A stretch of 64,000 nucleotides of DNA from Enteractinococcus helveticum (GTDB taxonomy: Bacteria; Actinomycetota; Actinomycetes; Actinomycetales; Micrococcaceae). Below, piece by piece: positions 26,081 through 34,570 of this stretch. The notes beneath the pieces are model-generated. The model saw only the letters and a list, made by a program, of their open reading frames with translations. It had not been told where the DNA came from and did no database searches. Each line of letters opens with the position of its first letter. Within the stretch, counting starts at the first letter, position 1. The stretch is from the NCBI RefSeq assembly GCF_001657475.1, contig NZ_LXEY01000016.1, forward strand, positions 1 through 64,000, read 5' to 3'. Position numbers and translations under genes: made by a program.

Positions 26081-26291
26081 CAGATGAGTGGCTCCACCCT
26101 GAGATTCCAGCAGCGGGAGGGATGAACGTTCCTCCCGCTGTTTGATTTTCAGCAACGATAACGCCCACACGAAAACCGAGAGATTGTAGATTCAAACGCT
26201 TCATGACTGTTTTCAAAAGTCTGCACGTCATTTACGCTTAGACACAACGCACAAAAATTAAACTAATGTGCTTCATGGAAGGAGATACTCT

Positions 26292-26450
26292 ATGTGGCTC
26301 GTCCTAATTTTAGTCGGTATCGCGATGATCGTCTTCGGCGTTCTCGTTGAAGCCGCCCAACTATTGATTTGGCTCGGTGTAATTCTCGCAGCTGTTTCTG
26401 TCGTTCTGTGGATCGTCCGCAACGTGGCTCGAGCCGGAAAAGGTGTTTGA
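26292..26450 (+). CDS. Mini membrane protein
   Basis: 52 residues with two close hydrophobic segments (3-22 and 26-42) and a basic tail NVARAGKGV. GGAAGGAG lies 7 bases before ATG 26292, a very strong site for such a small gene, so it is real. It follows the KGG gene and fits the small stress-type set, but I cannot assign a function. Confidence 0.65.
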   Translation: MWLVLILVGIAMIVFGVLVEAAQLLIWLGVILAAVSVVLWIVRNVARAGKGV

Positions 26451-26518
26451 CGCTACGACACGAGGTTTTTGACATGGTTTAATCGACGTCAATTTTTCAC
26501 TTAGCTTTTCTCAAACGT

Positions 26519-26547
26519 GAAGGCCACGGAATAGTTCCGTGGCCTTC
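26519..26547. terminator. Bidirectional terminator before the acyl-CoA dehydrogenase
   Basis: Perfect 13-base arms (GAAGGCCACGGAA/TTCCGTGGCCTTC) with a TAG loop lie between convergent genes, 69 bases after the mini membrane protein and 26 before the dehydrogenase stop. Confidence 0.85.
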
Positions 26548-26572
26548 ATCGTGTTCCAGGTCCTTTGAGCTG

Positions 26573-27802
26573 TTAAGCAAACGCACCATAACCGGTAATG
26601 TCTCGGCCCACCAACAGTGCCTGGACCGATTCAGTACCTTCATATGTGTGGATACCTTCGATATCCGCCATGTGCTGGATCACGCCGTTTTCTATCAGAA
26701 TCCCGTTGCCGCCCAGCATGTCCCGGGCATCAGCGGCAATCCGCCGGGCAACCCGGGTGTTATTGTACTTCGCTAATGCCGCCTGGGTGGGTTGGAGCGT
26801 TCCGGCGGCTTCCAGCTGAGCGATACGCACCATATATAACTGCATCGAGACCAGATCCGACAGCATACGGGTGAGGCGTTCTTGAATCATCTGGTGTTCT
26901 GCAAGGTATTTGCCGAATTGCTTGCGCTGGGTTGCATAGGCCAACGCTGATTCAAAGACGGCAGTCGCATGCCCTAAGGCTGACCAGGCAACACCGATGC
27001 GCGTTGAGTAGAGCACTTGCGAAACATTGCGAAAGGACTTCACGCCCGGGATCAATGCGTCGGCGCTAATTTTGACGTCGTCATAGAAAATATCAGCCTG
27101 ATCGATAGCGCGCAGCGACCCTTTATGGCGGATCGGGGCGCCCGTGTATCCTTGGGCATCTTGCGGCACGATAAACCCACGAACCTTGCCGTGGTCTTCG
27201 GCGCCTTCGTCGTTAACCCGAGCAAAGGTAATGGTGATACCGCCGGCGGAACCGTTGCCAATCCAGCGCTTGGAGCCGCGGATGACATAACAACCGTCGG
27301 CTTGGCGAATGGCAGTAGTGGACAGACCGGTGGAATCTGACCCATGATCAGGTTCAGTCAGGCCGAAGGCTGCCGGAATCTCGACGTCGGCGATGGCTCG
27401 AACGTATTGTGCCTGTTGGTCTTTAGAACCGAACATCGTGATGGTGCGCAGCGCCAGCCCACCTTGCACCGCAAGGATGGTGCCCATCGAGCCATCAACG
27501 CGGGATAGTTCCATGTTCACTAAACCGGCGGCGAGCGGTGAAAATTTCTCGATGTCTGGGTGATCGACGCCGTCGTTAATCAGCCCCGCTTTGCCCATGG
27601 CCTGGGCGACTTCTAATGGATAGTGGTGATCGTTCCATCCTTGGCGCATGGTTTCGACGTGGGTTTGAGCAAAGTCCCGCGTGCGCTGCCAAATGGCTTT
27701 GTCTGCTTCGGGGATGTCTGCAAAGACACCGTAGTAGTCGATATCTTGTGCATCGGTGAGTTGATAGGCGGGTTGTTGGTTTCCCGGAAACGATGTGGGC
27801 AT
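26573..27802 (-). CDS. Acyl-CoA dehydrogenase (glutaryl-CoA dehydrogenase-like)
   Basis: 409 residues with acyl-CoA dehydrogenase N-terminal, middle (FGLTEPDHGSD near 146) and C-terminal domains. The catalytic glutamate is in HTYEGTESVQALLVGRDITG near 385, the pattern of glutaryl-CoA dehydrogenases and plant-type acyl-CoA oxidases rather than short-chain dehydrogenases. The enzyme would oxidise an acyl-CoA with FAD. Substrate-defining residues cannot be judged without alignment. AAAGAAG precedes ATG 27802. It is monocistronic, with a shared terminator downstream. Confidence 0.9.
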   Translation of the reverse strand: MPTSFPGNQQPAYQLTDAQDIDYYGVFADIPEADKAIWQRTRDFAQTHVETMRQGWNDHHYPLEVAQAMGKAGLINDGVDHPDIEKFSPLAAGLVNMELSRVDGSMGTILAVQGGLALRTITMFGSKDQQAQYVRAIADVEIPAAFGLTEPDHGSDSTGLSTTAIRQADGCYVIRGSKRWIGNGSAGGITITFARVNDEGAEDHGKVRGFIVPQDAQGYTGAPIRHKGSLRAIDQADIFYDDVKISADALIPGVKSFRNVSQVLYSTRIGVAWSALGHATAVFESALAYATQRKQFGKYLAEHQMIQERLTRMLSDLVSMQLYMVRIAQLEAAGTLQPTQAALAKYNNTRVARRIAADARDMLGGNGILIENGVIQHMADIEGIHTYEGTESVQALLVGRDITGYGAFA

Positions 27803-27928
27803 AAGACTTCTTTCGACAGAGGGGTCAGGTGAGGCCTAAGTCTCAATCTAGTCTGCTTTTGCGCACGAAAATCTAACATGAACTGTCGGTATCGGGTATC
27901 GGGTACTTTGTGCAGTTCCGCGCTGTGT

Positions 27929-28231
27929 TTAGAAGACGGGTGGGAACCCGGCGGTATGACTGACGCCGTAGCGATAGGCGATTTCTGCATAGATTTCGCG
28001 GTTGCGCTGGCGGATGCGGCGGTCGATGAAGAAGGCGTCCACCAGCCACCAGAGGCCAAAGGTCATCCAGGCCAGTAGCGTCATGGCGATGGCGTAACCG
28101 ATGTCGCCGAGGTAGTAGCGGTGTCCGCCAATGCCACCGGTGAAAATCCACAGCACCCAGGCAACAACCGGGGATTTCTTGGCTGATTCGTATTCGGCGT
28201 TCATGGCGTGTAAGCGAGCCTGCTCGGACAT
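27929..28231 (-). CDS. TM2-domain membrane protein
   Basis: 100 residues. The TM2 domain has two membrane helices (residues about 25-45 and 52-75) with the family signature AWVLWIFTGGIGGHRYYLG and a conserved DAFFID after the second helix. TM2 proteins are small inner-membrane proteins of unknown role. ATG 28231 is supported by GAGGA 5 bases upstream; the longer frame begins at 28252. Confidence 0.85.
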   Translation of the reverse strand: MSEQARLHAMNAEYESAKKSPVVAWVLWIFTGGIGGHRYYLGDIGYAIAMTLLAWMTFGLWWLVDAFFIDRRIRQRNREIYAEIAYRYGVSHTAGFPPVF

Positions 28232-28284
28232 GGTCTTCCTCATTTCGTCCACGAAGTGTACGTCTTATCAGTATGCCACGGCTT

Positions 28285-28485
28285 TTAATCAGACCTGTGG
28301 AACATCCAAAGCCCAATGATGGCGCCGATGATTTTGACAGAGCCTAGGCCAATGAGCAACCAGTGCTGGGTGTTGACGTGGCCTTCTTCAACGATGATGT
28401 TGACAACGGCAAACCCGGCAAGCAGCAGTCCGACTATGAGTGTGAATACCCACAGGACTTTGATGCCGGGTGCCTGCTTATGCAT
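28285..28485 (-). CDS. Small two-helix membrane protein downstream of rlmN
   Basis: 66 residues with hydrophobic segments at about 9-30 and 42-60. The frame stays open further upstream inside rlmN, but ATG 28485 lies directly after the rlmN stop (TAAGATG), which indicates translational coupling. Not a family I can name; co-transcription with rlmN may be incidental. Confidence 0.6.
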   Translation of the reverse strand: MHKQAPGIKVLWVFTLIVGLLLAGFAVVNIIVEEGHVNTQHWLLIGLGSVKIIGAIIGLWMFHRSD

Positions 28486-28486
28486 C

Positions 28487-29845
28487 TTAGGCGTCTTCGG
28501 CGGCCAGCTGCCCGCAGGCCCCGTCAATTTCCTTGCCTCGAGTATCGCGCAAGGTGGTGGGGACGCCGGCGTCGTTGAGTCGGTCGATGAACTCCTGGGT
28601 GACATCTGGTTCTGATGCCGTCCAGATCGAGCCGGGAGTCGGGTTCAGCGGGATTGGGTTGACGTGCGCCCAGCCGCGGCCGCGGGCGTTGATCTTTTTG
28701 GCTAAGAGATCGGCACGCCAGGCGTGGTCGTTCATGTCTTTAATGAGCGCATATTCAATGGAAACGCGGCGCCCAGTTTTCACGTAGTAGTTGAATGCGG
28801 CGTCCAGGGCTTCGTCGGCGTCCCAACGGGAGTTGACGGGAATCATCTGGTCGCGCAGCTCATTATCTGGTGCGTGCAGTGACAAGGCGAAGGTTACCGG
28901 GATGCCTTCTTCAGCCAATTTATTAATGGCTGGCACCAGGCCAACGGTAGAGACCGTGATGTTACGGGCAGACATGCCCAGGCCGTTTGGCGCGTCGTCG
29001 ACCATGCGGTGCACGGCGTTCATGACGCGGCGGTAATTGGCCAGAGGCTCGCCCATGCCCATAAACACCACGTTGGTGACGCGTTCAATGTCGCGGGCGC
29101 CTTCGGGTTTGCCGAGGTGGCCCTGGGCGATGATGCGGTTGGCGGCAACGATTTGCTCAACGATTTCGGCCGTCGACAGGTTGCGGGTCAGTCCTGCTTG
29201 TCCGGTGGCACAAAATGGACAGTTCATACCGCACCCGGCCTGGGATGACACACACAGCGTGATGCGGTTCTGGTAGCGCATCAGCACGGATTCCACCAGC
29301 ACGCCGTCAAAAAGTTTCCACAAGAATTTGATGGTCTGGCGGTCTTCGGTTTCGATCCGGCGGACTTCGGTCAGCAGATTCGGGAAGAATGTTTCGGCTA
29401 ATTCATCGCGCTTATCGGCCGGCAGGTCCGTCATATCGGCCGGGTCGGTTGTGTAGTGCGTGAAGTAGTGGGTCGATAGCTGGCGGGCACGGAATGCGGG
29501 CAGGCCAAGTTCTTTGACCTTTTCTTCGCGGTCTGCCATCGACATATCGGCCAGATGCTGAGCCGGTTGTGTGACGCGCGGCTGTTTGAACTCAAGCTTT
29601 GGACGACCATCAGCATCGGTGCGCTGCGTCCAACCTTCGGCCTTCGGTTGCACCTGCGGGCGAGGCTTCTCCATGGCTGGGCGAACACCATGCCGGGCGA
29701 GGCGGGCTCGCTCATCTCCGAGTTGTTCTACCTCGGGGTCTAAGAATTGTTTGCGCGGCGGATTCAGCTTCAGACGACCAGCGCGGTCTTTCTGAGGCTT
29801 CGTTAGGCGAGTGCCGGGTTTCCGAGGAGTATAGTTCTGTGCCAT
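28487..29845 (-). CDS. rlmN: 23S rRNA (adenine-2503-C2)-methyltransferase
   Basis: About 452 residues of radical-SAM RlmN. The cluster cysteines are in SSQAGCGMNCPFCATGQAG (CxxxCxxC, near residue 195), with MGMGEPLANY near 265 and the second catalytic Cys near the C-terminus (TLRDTRGKEIDGACGQLA). It methylates A2503 of 23S rRNA and can act on some tRNAs. The N-terminal part is about 60 residues longer than E. coli RlmN and basic, as in other Micrococcaceae. ATG 29845 is chosen as the first codon of the basic extension; the upstream codons to 29875 lack support. Confidence 0.95.
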   Translation of the reverse strand: MAQNYTPRKPGTRLTKPQKDRAGRLKLNPPRKQFLDPEVEQLGDERARLARHGVRPAMEKPRPQVQPKAEGWTQRTDADGRPKLEFKQPRVTQPAQHLADMSMADREEKVKELGLPAFRARQLSTHYFTHYTTDPADMTDLPADKRDELAETFFPNLLTEVRRIETEDRQTIKFLWKLFDGVLVESVLMRYQNRITLCVSSQAGCGMNCPFCATGQAGLTRNLSTAEIVEQIVAANRIIAQGHLGKPEGARDIERVTNVVFMGMGEPLANYRRVMNAVHRMVDDAPNGLGMSARNITVSTVGLVPAINKLAEEGIPVTFALSLHAPDNELRDQMIPVNSRWDADEALDAAFNYYVKTGRRVSIEYALIKDMNDHAWRADLLAKKINARGRGWAHVNPIPLNPTPGSIWTASEPDVTQEFIDRLNDAGVPTTLRDTRGKEIDGACGQLAAEDA

Positions 29846-29959
29846 CTGCCATATTGTCTCACACGGGGCCGCCATATGATATTGCGTTCAGGCTAATTTG
29901 CTGGAGGCGATAGCCCAATACCGGTGACGGGTATCACAATTAACGTTAGGCTTGCCTAT

Positions 29960-30364
29960 ATGACGACAATTCTTGCTTCCCGACCAGAAATTCCAGGCGA
30001 AGACTTCTCCCGCGTCGCCATGACCGAAGAGACCATGCAGCTTCTCCAAAAACTGCGCGGCATGCACGGCGAACTGATGTTTCATCTGTCCGGTGGCTGC
30101 TGTGATGGCTCTTCACCCATGTGTTACCCCATCGGTGACTTTCGCACCGGCGGATCCGACCTGCTGTTAGGCACCTTCGAGCTGCCCGCAACCGATGACC
30201 TCCCCGCTACCGAAATCGGCTTCTGGGTGGCCAAACCGCATTTCGAATACCTGCGCGGCTCACACATCACCTTGGACACGGTCGATGGACGCGGTGCTGG
30301 GTTCTCGGTGGAATCACCGGAAGGAAAACGTTTCGTCATGCGCTCCACGCTGCTGCCATCATGA
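29960..30364 (+). CDS. DUF779 protein (acetaldehyde dehydrogenase partner)
   Basis: 134 residues of DUF779, recognised by the Cys-rich LSGGCCDGSSPMCYP near residue 45 and IGFWVAKPHFEYLRGSHITLD near 90. In actinobacteria DUF779 is consistently encoded beside an ExaC-type aldehyde dehydrogenase, as here, and is thought to assist it; the biochemical role is not established. ATG 29960 is preferred over the upstream start at 29924. Its stop overlaps the next ATG (ATGA at 30361-30364), so it is the first gene of a three-gene aldehyde module. Confidence 0.85.
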   Translation: MTTILASRPEIPGEDFSRVAMTEETMQLLQKLRGMHGELMFHLSGGCCDGSSPMCYPIGDFRTGGSDLLLGTFELPATDDLPATEIGFWVAKPHFEYLRGSHITLDTVDGRGAGFSVESPEGKRFVMRSTLLPS

Positions 30365-31641
30365 CGGTTCTGGCGCGTGCTGAACACAATCCCGCCGACG
30401 ACGTCTATCAGGCGGCCGTTGCCGCCGCCCACCAGAAACTTGTTGACGCCGTCGTCGATACTCGCCACGTCCGCTCCCCTGTGTCAGAATCCTGGCGACG
30501 CTGCCTGAAGTTGCATGATTCTCCGGAGCGGGTGATCGCCCCGAGTACTATTTCCACCACGCTGCTCGCAGAACACCGCAAGACCCATCCAATTACCGCG
30601 GTGCTTCCCATGTTAGAAACTTTGCTGGCCCCGGCCCACGACGTCGGGCTGATCACCGCGATTTCCAATACCGATGGTCATCTGCTGTGGGTTGATGGGG
30701 CACACCAAATGCGAGCGCAAGCCGAAACGATCGGCTTTATCCCTGGTTCCGACTGGTCAGAGGAATCGATGGGCACGTCTGCGCCTGGTGCGGCGCTGTC
30801 CACCGGCACGCCCGCGCAGGTGGCCGGGGCCGAACATTTTTCGCATCATGTCCACGAGTTCTACTGCAGTGCTGTACCATTGCGACATCCATCGGGCCGG
30901 GTGCTTGGCATGTTAGATCTGACCGGTTCGGCCACAGCCGTGACCCCGTTGGCACTGGCAATGCTGTCGAATACTGCACAAGTTATCGAGCAGTACTGGT
31001 CAACGCACACTTTCCCGCACGCTCACTACCAGCCGCCGGTGGCCACCCCAAATACCGTGTTGATCGAGGTCGCCACGGGCCATACCGCCCGGCTTGGGAC
31101 GCTACGCCTGTCCAACCGGCACGCCGAAATTCTGACGCTGTTGGACTGGCATCGCAGCGGATTATCTGCCACCCAGCTGGCTCATCAGCTCTTCGGGGAT
31201 GTGACACCCGATGAGTTGACCGCCCGCCTCACGACTGTGCGTGCCGAAATGTCTCGGCTGCGCAAGCTCCTGAGCCACTCCGGCCTACCCATTACCGTGG
31301 AGTCGCAGCCCTACCGGCTCCAGTCATCCATCACCACCGATGCCTCGGCAGCAATGCGGGCACTGCACCGCGGGGATCTGACCACCGCACTCCAGGTGGC
31401 CCCCGCCGATCTTCTACCCGGCTCAGATGCGCCCGGCGTCGTCGAATTACGCAATCACTTTGCCGCCACGCTGCGTGAAGCCATCCTGGCCGATGCCACC
31501 GCCGATCAACTGTGGTCCTACCTTGGTCGCCACCAGGCAGCCAACGACGTCGAATCCTGGATGCTCGCGCTGAAAATCCTGCCGGCAAATAGCCCACGCC
31601 GAGCCATTGTCACTGCAACCCTGCAGCGCCTGACCAGCTAA
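30361..31641 (+). CDS. GAF-domain transcriptional regulator of aldehyde dehydrogenase
   Basis: 426 residues. The N-terminal half carries a GAF-type sensor like that of AcoR (PVSESWRRCLKLH near residue 40, GSDWSEESMGTSAPGAALSTGTP near 128). There is no sigma-54 AAA domain; instead the C-terminal part has a winged-helix region (LRLSNRHAEILTLLDWHRSGLSATQLAHQLFG near 240). Actinobacterial members of this group activate adjacent acetaldehyde dehydrogenase genes. It overlaps the DUF779 stop by four bases. The candidate operator starts 8 bases after its stop, in front of the dehydrogenase it should regulate. Confidence 0.85.
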   Translation: MTVLARAEHNPADDVYQAAVAAAHQKLVDAVVDTRHVRSPVSESWRRCLKLHDSPERVIAPSTISTTLLAEHRKTHPITAVLPMLETLLAPAHDVGLITAISNTDGHLLWVDGAHQMRAQAETIGFIPGSDWSEESMGTSAPGAALSTGTPAQVAGAEHFSHHVHEFYCSAVPLRHPSGRVLGMLDLTGSATAVTPLALAMLSNTAQVIEQYWSTHTFPHAHYQPPVATPNTVLIEVATGHTARLGTLRLSNRHAEILTLLDWHRSGLSATQLAHQLFGDVTPDELTARLTTVRAEMSRLRKLLSHSGLPITVESQPYRLQSSITTDASAAMRALHRGDLTTALQVAPADLLPGSDAPGVVELRNHFAATLREAILADATADQLWSYLGRHQAANDVESWMLALKILPANSPRRAIVTATLQRLTS

Positions 31642-31648
31642 CACGTTC

Positions 31649-31669
31649 GGTTGCAACGTTGCTGCAACC
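31649..31669. promoter_or_regulatory. Inverted repeat GGTTGCA-N7-TGCAACC before the aldehyde dehydrogenase
   Basis: Seven-base perfect arms (31649-31655, 31663-31669) around ACGTTGC, within the 111 bases between the GAF regulator and the aldehyde dehydrogenase ATG. Position and symmetry suit the binding site of the upstream regulator. This is inference. Confidence 0.5.
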
Positions 31670-31752
31670 CACCCCACCCTAGAGTGGGCCATGTCACACC
31701 TAGTTGCCCATCGGGCACTGACGACATTGAAACGCTAGGGAAAGGTATCACC

Positions 31753-33276
31753 ATGGTCGTGTACGCAAATCCAAATACCGACGGCGCCGTCGTACATTTC
31801 AAGGATCGCTATGATCACTACATTGGCGGCGAATGGAAAGCCCCCGCCAAAGGCCAATACTTTGAAAACCCCACGCCGATTACCGGTGAGTGCTTCACCA
31901 CGGTTGCCCGTGGCACCGCCGAAGACATTGACGCCGCACTGGATGCAGCCCATACGGCCGCCAAAACCTGGAATAAGTCCTCCCCTACCGAACGCGCCGC
32001 GCTGTTGTTGGCCGTCGCAGACCGGATGGAAGAAAACCTCGAGAAACTTGCCGTGGCGGAATCCTGGGATAACGGTAAAGCCGTCCGGGAGACCCTGAAC
32101 GCCGATATTCCACTGGCCATCGACCACCTGCGCTATTTCGCCGGTGCCATCCGCGCCCAAGAAGGCTCGCTGTCACAGATCGACGACGACACCGTGGCCT
32201 ATCACTATCACGAACCGCTGGGTGTGGTCGGGCAGATCATTCCGTGGAACTTCCCGATCCTGATGGCCATCTGGAAGATCGCCCCGGCACTTGCCGGCGG
32301 AAACTGTATCGTGTTGAAACCTGCCGAGCAGACCCCGGCCTCGATCATGGTGCTGATGGAACTGGTCGGCGACCTGATTCCACCGGGTGTGCTCAACGTC
32401 GTCAACGGTTTTGGCCTGGAAGCCGGCAAACCGCTGGCGTCGTCGCCGCGCATCGGCAAGATCGCGTTCACCGGGGAAACCACCACCGGGCGCATGATCA
32501 TGCAGTATGCGACCGAAAACATCATCCCGGTCTCACTGGAGCTGGGTGGGAAATCCCCGAATATCTTCTTCGGCGACGTCATGGACGCCGACGACAGCTA
32601 CCTGGACAAAGCACTCGAAGGCTTTACCTTCTTCGCGCTAAACCAGGGTGAAGTCTGCACCTGCCCATCGCGTGCGCTGATTCAGGAAAGTATCGCCGAT
32701 GATTTCTACGATTTGGGCATCGAACGCGTCAAGCAGATCAAACAGGGCAACCCGCTGGATACCGACACCATGATGGGGGCCCAGGCCTCGAACGACCAGT
32801 TCGAAAAGATCATGTCCTACATCGACATTGGTAAACAAGGTGGCGCCGAAGTCCTGATCGGTGGCGAAGCCGTGGATCTGGGCGGCGAACTATCCGGCGG
32901 GTACTACGTGGCGCCAACCGTGCTGCGTGGTTCCAACGACATGCGCGTCTTCCAGGAAGAAATCTTTGGCCCGGTGGTCGCTACCACAACGTTCAAAGAT
33001 TACGACGACGCCCTGTCGATTGCCAATGACACGCTCTTCGGCCTGGGTGCCGGCGTCTGGTCACGCAACGGCAACGTCGCCTACCGTGCCGGCCGTGACA
33101 TTCAAGCCGGCCGTGTGTGGGTCAACAACTACCACGCCTATCCGGCACATGCTGCCTTCGGTGGCTATAAGATGTCCGGGTTTGGTCGTGAAACCCACCT
33201 GATGCTACTCGAGGCCTACCAGCAGACCAAGAACCTGCTGGTGTCCTACTCCGAACAACCCCAGGGCTTCTTCTAA
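31753..33276 (+). CDS. NAD-dependent aldehyde dehydrogenase (acetaldehyde dehydrogenase II/ExaC type)
   Basis: 507 residues. Key sites are the Asn in [14 protein letters not shown] near 163, the general-base Glu in [13 protein letters not shown] near 260 and the catalytic Cys in [11 protein letters not shown] near 305; the CTCPSR sequence is typical of ExaC/AcoD-type enzymes. It oxidises acetaldehyde or similar short aldehydes to the acid. ATG 31753 with a GGGAAAGG site 8 bases upstream is preferred over the frame beginning at 31651. It completes the DUF779-regulator-ALDH module and is followed by a strong terminator. Confidence 0.93.
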   Translation: MVVYANPNTDGAVVHFKDRYDHYIGGEWKAPAKGQYFENPTPITGECFTTVARGTAEDIDAALDAAHTAAKTWNKSSPTERAALLLAVADRMEENLEKLAVAESWDNGKAVRETLNADIPLAIDHLRYFAGAIRAQEGSLSQIDDDTVAYHYHEPLGVVGQIIPWNFPILMAIWKIAPALAGGNCIVLKPAEQTPASIMVLMELVGDLIPPGVLNVVNGFGLEAGKPLASSPRIGKIAFTGETTTGRMIMQYATENIIPVSLELGGKSPNIFFGDVMDADDSYLDKALEGFTFFALNQGEVCTCPSRALIQESIADDFYDLGIERVKQIKQGNPLDTDTMMGAQASNDQFEKIMSYIDIGKQGGAEVLIGGEAVDLGGELSGGYYVAPTVLRGSNDMRVFQEEIFGPVVATTTFKDYDDALSIANDTLFGLGAGVWSRNGNVAYRAGRDIQAGRVWVNNYHAYPAHAAFGGYKMSGFGRETHLMLLEAYQQTKNLLVSYSEQPQGFF

Positions 33277-33299
33277 AAAATTCGTTAGGCCAACCAACG

Positions 33300-33341
33300 C
33301 GAGCTTGGTGCCCTCCCGACGCCGGGATGGTGCCAAGCTCG
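33300..33341. terminator. Bidirectional terminator after the aldehyde dehydrogenase
   Basis: A 19-base stem (33300-33318 with 33323-33341, core CGAGCTTGG/CCAAGCTCG) with one mismatch and two G-T pairs, followed by TTTGTT, between convergent genes. Confidence 0.85.
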
Positions 33342-33366
33342 TTTGTTATGCTGTTCGACCACGACG

Positions 33367-34425
33367 TCAGTTTTCCGCGACCTCTATGAGGATGTCCGTG
33401 AAGAGACCCGGTTTGTCGAAGTGCACTGTGTGCCCGGCATCGACGCGTCTGAAATCGACGTCGTCAATGAGTTCGGCGGCTCGGGCAGCTTCCCGGTCGT
33501 CCATCGCCCCAACCAATGTGGTCCCGGTGTCGTCCAGCTGCCAATTGGCATGGATGAGGACGGTGGGCACGGTCAGGCCTGCCAGTGCTTTGGCGTGGTC
33601 GAAATCGGCGTGCCAGACCCCGGTATAGAAGGCCTCACCAAAACGGGGGTCATACTGATCAAGCACCCGGAACATTTCATTCATGGCCGGTGGCATGTAC
33701 CACCAGCCAATCGGTTGTGTGGGTCGTTGTTTGCGTTGTGCCAGGGCACCTCGAATCATGGTCGGTGCCAGGTCGCCAAATAAGCCGATAAATGCCGAAT
33801 GCTTGACGTAGTAGGCAGAAAAGTCCGTCTCGGTGCTGTTGACGAACTCATGGGCAATGCGCGGCAGATCGTAGCCGGCTGTGTTGATGAAGCGCGGGTG
33901 CAATGAAGAGAATAACGGTGGATCTTCCAGGATCAATTTCCGCACCAGTTCAGGTGCTTCGTTGGCGATCTGGATGCTCAGTAGCCCTCCCGACGAGTTG
34001 CCACACACAAATGCCGGCTCGGCGATCACGGTCCGTAAAAACGATGTGAGGTCGCGGCCCATAGCCACATTGCTGTATCGATCAACCGCACGATCCGATG
34101 CACCGTGCCCATAACAGTCGACCGCGTAGACCTGGAAGTGTTGTGCAAGTTCTGGAAGCACGCGCATGTAGGTCGTCCAGTCGACCATCTGACCGTGGAT
34201 CAGCAGCAAGGGCGGCCCATTGGCTGGCCCCTGGGCGTAGTTAATTTTCGCGCCGTCGATCAGCACAGACTTTTCGACGAATCCTGCCCGATCCAGTCTG
34301 CGTCGAGCACGCGGCCAATAGGTGGTGTTGTGCCTGATGAACAACGCCGCCGTGGTGAGGGCAACTGCTAATAATGCGCCCAGGCTAGCCGCGATTTTAC
34401 CTGTGTGTTGCCGAATGCGAATCAT
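33367..34425 (-). CDS. Membrane-anchored alpha/beta hydrolase
   Basis: 352 residues. A single N-terminal hydrophobic segment (about 10-32) likely anchors it. The hydrolase core has LLLIHGQMVDWTTYM near 75, the nucleophile elbow VCGNSSGG near 140 (G-x-S-x-G as GNSSG) and the terminal His in DAGHTVHFDKPG near 330. It probably hydrolyses an ester or epoxide at the outer membrane face. The AGGAGG abuts ATG 34425 with almost no spacing, so an alternative initiation codon slightly downstream is possible. It is monocistronic and convergent with the aldehyde dehydrogenase. Confidence 0.8.
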   Translation of the reverse strand: MIRIRQHTGKIAASLGALLAVALTTAALFIRHNTTYWPRARRRLDRAGFVEKSVLIDGAKINYAQGPANGPPLLLIHGQMVDWTTYMRVLPELAQHFQVYAVDCYGHGASDRAVDRYSNVAMGRDLTSFLRTVIAEPAFVCGNSSGGLLSIQIANEAPELVRKLILEDPPLFSSLHPRFINTAGYDLPRIAHEFVNSTETDFSAYYVKHSAFIGLFGDLAPTMIRGALAQRKQRPTQPIGWWYMPPAMNEMFRVLDQYDPRFGEAFYTGVWHADFDHAKALAGLTVPTVLIHANWQLDDTGTTLVGAMDDREAARAAELIDDVDFRRVDAGHTVHFDKPGLFTDILIEVAEN

Positions 34426-34570
34426 CCTCCTGGTGCTTGCGAGGTTTTCGGCCAGTCTAAACCCACAGCATGAAAGTACCTAGCCAGACTCTGCTGCGGC
34501 GAATAGCCTTGAAATGAGCCATCCAGAACCCTGCAGCCGCAGAACATTGGATAAAGAAGGGCTACTTATA

